A stretch of DNA of 27,619 bases from the NCBI GenBank assembly GCA_947623795.1, contig CANQHS010000004.1:1-27619 (forward strand), given 5' to 3'. A program made the position numbers and the translations under genes. Source of the DNA: an uncultured Clostridia bacterium. GTDB lineage: Bacteria; Bacillota; Clostridia; Christensenellales; UBA1242. Below, piece after piece: positions 17,301-26,300 of this stretch (positions within the stretch are counted from its first letter, which is position 1; the number at the start of each line of letters is the position of its first letter). The notes under the pieces are model-generated. The model was given only the letters and a program-made list of their open reading frames with translations, was not told the origin of the DNA and made no database searches.

Positions 17301-20300
17301 CGCTTGAAGGCGAAGAAATCGTGAACCGCGGAATTGACAGCAACTATATTTATCTATCATATTTGGATGTCGCTTTGGGTGGGGTGGACACAGCAAGTTT
17401 TGTGGCAACAGTTGAATATGAGGATAGGCAAACTCCAATTCCGGACAACATCTTAACTTACAACATCTATCCTGTTGAGCAAAATTATGACGGTAGCCCG
17501 GTTGTTGAAAATGGAGTTGTTAAACTTGGCGAAATCGACAATGATTTGTTTACCGTTTCAATTGGCGAAAATGGAAAGATAACTCTCACAACAATCCCAA
17601 GAGATAATGGCTATTTTTATGGCGGACTATTCAAGCTCATTATCTCGTCAAAGGATAGCAAGACAGGCGAAAATAGTTATTCCACAAATGCCGCAATCTA
17701 TGTTCAAATTAGCGACGGCAGCATCAAAAACAAATATATTGTTAACGATGAAAACGACTTCATGGCAATAAACAACAATTTATCTGCCAACTATTGTTTG
17801 GGAAGCGACATCGATTTAACAAAACTCACAACATTCACTCCAATTGGCGCAACCACAAGCGATGGGGCAAACATCGTCACTCCGTTCACGGGCAGCCTTT
17901 CTGGCACAACGCAAAATATAAATAGCGACGGCCAAGTTATTTCATCAATTAGGCATAGCATTACTGTTAAATTGACAAACAATAGTTTTGCGGGCGAGAA
18001 CTCAGGCTCAGACATAAATTACTACAACGCCATCTTTGCAAAATTGGGATTCAACGAGGCAGGATATAACGTTGAAAATGTCAACATAATTGTAAATTTC
18101 GACATTGAGTGCACCGAAAATAGCGCAAATTATTATATCGCCGCTTTAGCTGGCATAAATCAAGGCAGAATTCGAAATGTTGGCATCGAAGTTGAACGCG
18201 GGCAAAATAAAATCACGACCACAACTTCAAGCGCAAGCCTAAATTTCGGCATTGTTGCGGGCAAAAATGCGGGCACAAGCTCAATTATTGAACTCAGTGA
18301 TTCGATAATCGCCGCGAACTTAATTTCGTTTGAATTGACCACAACTTCTAATGCAATTGGCGGAGTATCGGGCACGAACGAAGGTAAAATTTCGGGCGAA
18401 TATCTTGGGAAAACGAGTTTAAACAGCCTTGTTTACTCAGCAATTGTAAATTATCAAATCACGGCAACCCTAACCGCCTCAGTTGGCGGCATCGCGGGCG
18501 AAAACTTTGGCACAATCAGCAATGTTTTGGTTGGCGGAAGAATTGTTGTTGCAAGCGCATTAGAGGTCGGCGGCATTGCTGGCACAAGCTCACAAGCCAC
18601 AATTGAAACTTGCGCAGTGCTTGGCATGGAATTAACAAGCACAAGCGATGCAACTCTAGCGGGCATTGTGGCTTTTAGCCGCAGCACCACAATTAGAGAC
18701 GTGCGATTCTTGTCCGCACAAATGAAATATAACAACAATGGTGTTGAATTTCCAACAGTGGGCAAAATTGAATCAGCTGGCACGGTTGCGGGCATTGTTG
18801 CAAATTCAAGCGGCGACACAATCACCCTTGCAACAGTTGAAAATTTCATAACCTCTTACAATGGCGGATTGTTCTACACTTTAAATAGTTCGAGCAAAGT
18901 TGCTGGCCTAATTGCAGAATCGAGCGGTACAACAATCAACAGCTCATTTATCTCGGCAAATATTGCTGGAAATGGTGCCACAATTATCACAACGGTGGAC
19001 AAAGCAATCGCGACACAAGATGACGATGCAGCTAGCGACAATATATATTTTGTTGGTCAAATCGACAAGTTCGACACAGTTAAAAATAGCATCAAAGTGA
19101 ACGATGCAGATAACGGCTACACAGTTGTCTATGACAGCGAAAATATATATGTTTATAAAGACACCTTTGAAACACCAAAATTCTATGACAAAGTCGACAT
19201 TATGCTTGAGGAAGACATCTCGATGTGGGTGAATGAGGCGTCAGACTTGTTTGATTCGTCATGGTATTATTTCGATGCAAACAAAGAACCATATTCCCCA
19301 GAAAGTGAATTTGAAGTTACAGAGGGCAGTTGCTATATAGACAAAATGATGTGGGAAATGACGGCGCTTGACTTGTATTATTTTGACGATATAAGCGAAC
19401 AATATAAACCTGTCGTGGACGAAGGCAATGTTGCGGCTCCAAGTTTAAAAATACAATATTATAAGCAAAATTCTGACCTTACAGACGAACTTTATATTAA
19501 GGACGGCAACGGCTATGTTTTGAACGCGGATGAAATTGATGTTAATAAAGAATATTTCATTGCGGGCGAATATTCAGACGATGCTTGGAAAGCGGAAGTT
19601 AAATCTTGGTTCAAAAAAGATATAGATTTTGCTTCTGACTCCATTTGGCGCTTTGAAAATTACAACGCAATCACAACAACCGACACATATTATTTGCCAT
19701 ATTTAATTAGCGATAACGAGCCAATTATGATTTTGCGCCCAACCGACATTGTGGCAGAATTCGATGCAGATTATGCCATAAAAACAAACTCGATTGTGGA
19801 CACAAGCTTTGATGTGGGCGAATATGAAAATGTAACGGCAGTCACAATCGTGAATTACTTCAAACGCATAAATTCAAACGAATCTTCCATTCGCGAAAAC
19901 ACACATTATATTGTCTCCAACGATGACCACGAGGGCCTTGTTAATCTCTCGATTGTGCCAAACGGAGCGCAAGGCGGAACGAGATTTGAAATTGTTTCTG
20001 GCATCAATTATGCTTACATTATAAATAACGAGCAGATTGTGTTCACGGGAGTTAGCGGAACAAATCCGATTGTTGTTAAATGCACAAGCACATTTAACGA
20101 GGAAGTTGTTGAATATCTCGTGTTCTTCACCCAAAGCACACTCTCAAAATTGAATCTTTATAAGGCAAGCAACTTTGTGGACAACAATCCAAATTATGAA
20201 TTGACAACTTTCATTGGCGAAAACAATTCTAAAATTGAAGTTAGCGCAGACAACATATTTAATGGCATAAACTTTGAAACAATTTTTGACACCGCAGATG

Positions 20301-23300
20301 AGGATTTGCGAAATGCTATAAATTTGGAAATAGAAAAATCTAGCGAAGATAGCAGCAATATAGTATCTTGCGCATGGGATAGCGAAAATAGAATTATAAC
20401 AGTGTCTGTTGAAGACGAATTGAATGATGAAAGCTCACAAAATATTTCTTGCGATTTCACAATAAAGTTAACCCTCAATTTGCACGCATATTATGGCGAA
20501 TATTTCGCCGAGGGCGACATCAAAGAATTGCAAACTCTTAATTTAACAATTATAGTAAAACGCACAGCAACAGATTTGCAAATTAATGGCAACGACCTTA
20601 ATAGATATTCAACAGAAAGCACAATCAATTTTGAAGTTGAATTGAAAACTGGATTCGTTTCAGACGATCGCAAAACACATTATGACATCGGCGGAAAGGA
20701 AACGGACGAAGTTGGTGCGTTTGTTCCAGATGAAAAAGATAACAAAGACACAATTAGGATTAGAATAACTCCAGCTTCGGGCAGCGAAACTGTGCTCAAC
20801 AACATCAAAACCCGTGCGGGCGTTGATAATTACATCGACCTATTTAACATTCGCGTTGATGTTGAGCCAATCTTTGAAAATCCTAGTGCGCCTGACACAT
20901 CCAAAATATTAGGATATAAATATTCAGTTAGAATAAGTCTTAAAAATGACTTCAAATATAGATATATTGATGTGAGCGATGGCAAGGCGGAATTTTCAAT
21001 CAACATTTCAGTTTCGGCATACAGCAATGAAGAAATTTCTAAGACCACAAAGGCAACTTTCTTTGCCGCTCCGCTCAATGTTGCACGAATTGAAAACTAT
21101 TCTGCCACCAGCAAGTCGGCAGCAAGCCCAGTTTCGGACGCAATCAATAAGAGCACGCAAACTTCATCAATAATTTCGCCTTCTGGCTTTGGCGGAGTTA
21201 TGGTGCTTTATCTTGAGCCAAGCTACGCAAATATAATCGACGCAAAACTCATAAGCTCAACTTTGCCAAGCGACAGCGACAACTATATTGAGTTTGAGCA
21301 GCTAGTTTATAACCAAAAAACTAGAACTTATGAAACAATTTTCCCTAAAAACGAAAAACTGACCGATGAGCATGGAATTAACTTAAATGCGGTGAGCTAC
21401 AAGGACGAAAACGGGGATACACACTACGACGGAATAATTTATGTGCATACATATATGCATAAAAGTTTTTCAGGCATTGAAGAATCCCTCACCGTGACGC
21501 TAAAAGTTAACACAACCGATGTTAGCAACAGCGCTGAGCTTAAAGAATTCACCGCTTCAAAAACTTTGCTAACACAATTTGTTCCAGGAACAGAACTCAG
21601 CTTCGATGGCAAAAGTCAAGAAGGCAAAAACGAATATTTTGTTCAAACGGAAAGCTATAATAACCGCGTTAACTTGATTGTTGATGGCTATGGCTATTCA
21701 AACCCAACAAACAACTTTGAGTGGTATTTGAAAGAGAACGACAAATATAGTTTCAAAATTATTTATGACAACTCAAAGCTATCGGAAGAAAATAAAAGCC
21801 CAATTACAGACGATGCAAGTTACAACACCTATAAAGATAACATATATGTTCTAAAGCACGGGGCATATATAAAAGCAATAACCGAATATGACATTTCAAC
21901 CTATACAGATTTCGCTAGAGCTTTAGAGAGCGCATCGGAGAATAAAGAATTTGAAGAATTAAAAAGTTATGTTATTGTTGAAGACCCAACGATAATCTAT
22001 GAGAAAGCTGACCAAACAAAATTTTATGATATTAACGACTATGTTAGAATAAACATCGACTATGACAATGCAAGCCAAGTTTCAAAAAATCGCCACACCT
22101 TGCCAATGTATCTAAATGTTTATGCTAACATCCCAACAAGTTTCAAACTCACAACCTCAATGACACTATACACGGAAAATGAAACTTTCACAAGCGAGGA
22201 TAATTCATATCTAATCTTCCACCCAGTGGACTATGTTGTGGAATCCGTATCGTTAAGCAATGTTGCAAATGGCAGGCTGGACACTGCAATCCGCCGCAAC
22301 ACATATCTCGATTTCAATTTCACAACACAAAATAGAAACATAAATTTGTCGAAACAAATCTTTGAGGATATGCTCGCTCAGGAAGATTTCGACATTTTGG
22401 AAGCGCTATATTATTACGATAACGATGGCACAACACCAATAACCTTTGCAAAAGAAGAAGAACATCCGGAATTTAAGGTTGGCAAAGGCCAACGCATGCA
22501 AAATGGCGAGGTTGAGGATGTTTATATCCTTGTTGGTGTTGCTGAATTCACAAGACAAGTCTATTTGGAAATTAGATATAGTTACGAATACAATCCAGCA
22601 ACCGCAAAATATGAAATGAAATTTTACACCGGCACGGGCACAGGCTCTTTGATGGGCAACGAAGAAGAGGTTGGCGGAATTTATAACTTCGTTTTGAACA
22701 TCATTAGTAGCACAACCGAAGCAACAGCTGAGCCAATCACAGACGAAGCGGATTTCATAGACAAAATGCAAAATGGCGCGGGCATAGACTTCATTTTGAC
22801 AAGAGATTTAACCTTCGATAGCCTTGAGCCAATCGAAACAGAAATCCGAAGTCTTGACGGCAATAACTTCCGCATTCACATCAATAGTTTCAATGTGGAC
22901 ACCGAGCGAGAAAACTATGGCTTGTTTGCCGAAATCGGGCAGGACACAATCCTTAAAAATGTTGTGGTGGATTATGGCGGATTTAGTGCGCCTCTAATGC
23001 TCAATCTATCCAACGCAACTTCGTTCGTGTTTGGCGGACTTGCCGCTATCAACAACGGATTAATTTATAACTGCGATGTTATGAACTTCTCATCAAGCGA
23101 AGCGGTTATCAACATCTTGCTTAAAAACGACAGCAACTCATCGATTGTGTTTGGTGGATTAGTTGGTCAAAACAGCGGAATCATCACCAACTCACGAGTT
23201 GGCAAGCAAGAGTTTAAGAAAATTCAAATCTTGTCCGACAACACGGAAGAAATAAAAACGGATTTCCCTTTTGATGTTCTAACATTTGTTTTGGGCAACA

Positions 23301-26300
23301 CGCAAAATCAAAACGGATTCACCGCAATCGCGGGCGGATTTGTTGGCGAAAATACGGGCATAATTTCAAGCTCATATTTTGCCAACGCAAATTTGGTGAA
23401 CTACTCAACCGCAGTTGGCTCATCAATTGAACAAGGCTCGCAAACAGCAGGCTTTGTTGCAAACAATAGCGGAACAATAAACTTCAGCTTTGTTAAAGCA
23501 AAAGATAGCACAATAAATTCCGTCCGACCAAATGCCACAGGCGCAAGAATCGAGGCGGCAACAAACGGAAATGTGGCTGGCTTTGCTTATGTCAACTCGG
23601 GCACAATTTCGAACGCTTTTGCAAACACCGAACTTAGAACAAACAACGCATATCTAGCAGGCTTTGCATACTCAAACTCGGGAACAATCAAAGAATCCTA
23701 TGCAGCATGCACGCTTAACGACATCGCAGGCAATGGCGTTACCGACCAACCATTTATTGGAATCAATGATGTGCTTACATCGCTTCAAACGGGAACGCTT
23801 GAAAACGCATTCTATTACACCACATCTTCAGATGAAATCGACAACCGCTCAACAGCCATCGCGCTAAATGCGGAAAACTTCTCAAATTCTAAAAATTTAA
23901 CAGGCTTTGTGTTTGCCTTAAATAACACAATTGCCGAAAGGCAACAAGGCGTTTGGACTTATTACACGAACGCAAACGAGCCTCGCATTTTGCCAGAACT
24001 CGTCAGCGCAAACCAAATTGCCTATTCATATCGTTATGAGGATCTAGACGACAATCAAACCGAGCATAACTATTTCAATGCTCCATCTTTCGCGCCGGGC
24101 AGTGTCAACAATCCTTATATTATTCGCGATGTGGATGAATATAACGAAGTCATGACAAACAACAACAAAACTCGCTCTATGTACGGCTATGTTAGATTTA
24201 TAAATAACATCGAATTTGAAGTTAATGCAGTCAATGAAGATATAATCTCAACTCGCCAAAACTTCACTCTTGGCGATGCACTAGGCAACAACATAACAAG
24301 CATTGAAGGCAACGGCATGACAATAAGCGGAATTTCGCTCACCGCAGCAGTCACTCCATACAACGAAATTGGCTTGTTTGCAACGATTGAAAATGCTTAT
24401 ATCAAAAACTTGACCTTGCAATTTAGAAATATCTCGCTAGGCAGCGAGTCCAACACCGGGCGTATTCCTTATAGCGGCGGCTTGGCAGGAAAGATAAACA
24501 ATTCTGCCATAGTAAACATCAACTTGGAAGCCGATTCAAGCACAGTCATCTCGGGCTATAACTTTGTTGGTGGTGTTGCCGGCATGATAACGGGCAACAG
24601 CATAATTTATGGCGTAAATTCAAATCTTTCCGTTTCCGCTGTTCAAAGAGAAAATCACAACTACTATAGCGAAACTCAATTCAACTTGATGAAATCTCGC
24701 GGCACACTAAATTACACTGGCAACTATCAAACATATCTAATTGGCGAAACTAATCCAAGCGGAAATCAATATCGCGGGCTTTCGTTTGCCGGCGGCATTG
24801 CGGGCGTAATCGACACGAATTTGCGCTCGGGCGAACAATATAACTTATCATATATCAATGTCGAAAATGCAAGCAGCATATCGGCAAGTTACGCAGGCGG
24901 CATTGCGGGTTATGCCGGCGCGGGCACAAGCGCAATCAAACTTAACTACATCGTTGGCGGCAGCAACAAGATAACGGGAAGATATGCATCGGGCGGCTTG
25001 TTCGGCTTCTCGGCTGGAAAGATGATTGCTTCTCAAGTTAGCGCGCTAGAAGGCGAAAAAGTTAATGATGAATACACAAATCAATATAGATATGACACCA
25101 ATTTTGGTGAGTATATCATAAATCTTGATGACCCAGAAACCGAAATGAACGGAGAATATGGCAACTTAAGTTTGCTTTCTGGCGATAATTTCGTTGGCGG
25201 CTTGGTGGGAATTGGCGTTGGAGCCACGATTTCGGATAGCTACACCAAAGCAAGCATAGGCTCGGGCAGAGTGATTGGCGGTGCGGTTGGCTTGGCAGTT
25301 TCAAGCAACTTAAATTTTGTTTACGCAGTGCCATTTGTTGACCCAACAAACGCAACAAAAGTGGGCGGCCTATTTGGCGATGTGGCTTGCAATGAAGTCG
25401 CAAGCGTGCCAGAATATAGCGAACAACTTGGGTTAGCGGCAATCCTTGACAAGAACAAGGCAAACGACATTTCGTTTACTTTCTCAACCTTGCTTTTAGA
25501 CAAGAGCAAACTAGATAGCACTTCCGCTATAATCGACTTTTTGTGCCCAACAACTGCCACTAACGCAATTGCAAGCAGCGGCACAACGGGCTCTTTCTCG
25601 CACGTGTTCACGGGCAGCGCAAATTATGGCGAAAAAGTTAAAAATATTTACGCATCAAACAACAAAATTGTGGATAAACCTTTGTCTAGGCTATACAACA
25701 CATCGAGTGCAGCTGTTCAAGCCGAAACCTTCAATGAAGTGTTCGCAGGATATAGCGAAGAGTTCTGGTTGCTTGATGAGGCTAGATATTTCCCAATTTT
25801 GGTGTCCAAACCAGCACTAAACTATAACATAATCGATTATTGGGACGACTTCTATGACCTTAAAGCGCACCCAGACCAAAACTATCGCATAACAGAAGAT
25901 ATCGATATGTCCGAATGGATAAGGCGAAATCCTTCCAACTGGATTATTGACGTTGACTTCACGGGCGTTTTGATTGGCAGAAAAGAGGACGGCAGTGCGC
26001 CAAAACTTTCTGGACTTTATATCAACACAAATGCTGACGACACAGCCGGATTCTTTAAATCAACAAGCGGAGCCTCGATTAGCAACATCATATTCGAATG
26101 GAATGCAAATGCAATAAGCCACTATTCATCGACCGCATCGGGCAGAAATCTAGGAATAATTGGCTTAGTTAGCGCGAGCGACACAAATTCGCTATTTAGA
26201 AATGTAATTGTCCGCACTCCACTTGACCAAGACACAAAGCAATCAAAAAGCTTTATCGACCCAATCAACATCACAACCATAGCAGGCTTTGGCGGAATCG

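Noticed and set aside
22406..22771. Minus-strand open frame of 121 codons inside the second giant gene, with others at 15679-16017, 18454-18849, 26824-27243 and 27177-27509
   Set aside because: All are antisense to a continuous, domain-rich plus-strand frame and have no upstream signals; they are shadows of its codon use.
24791..24909. Regular short repeats that could look like a CRISPR array
   Set aside because: The repeats are in frame, only 14 bases, unevenly spaced and encode GLUG glycine turns.
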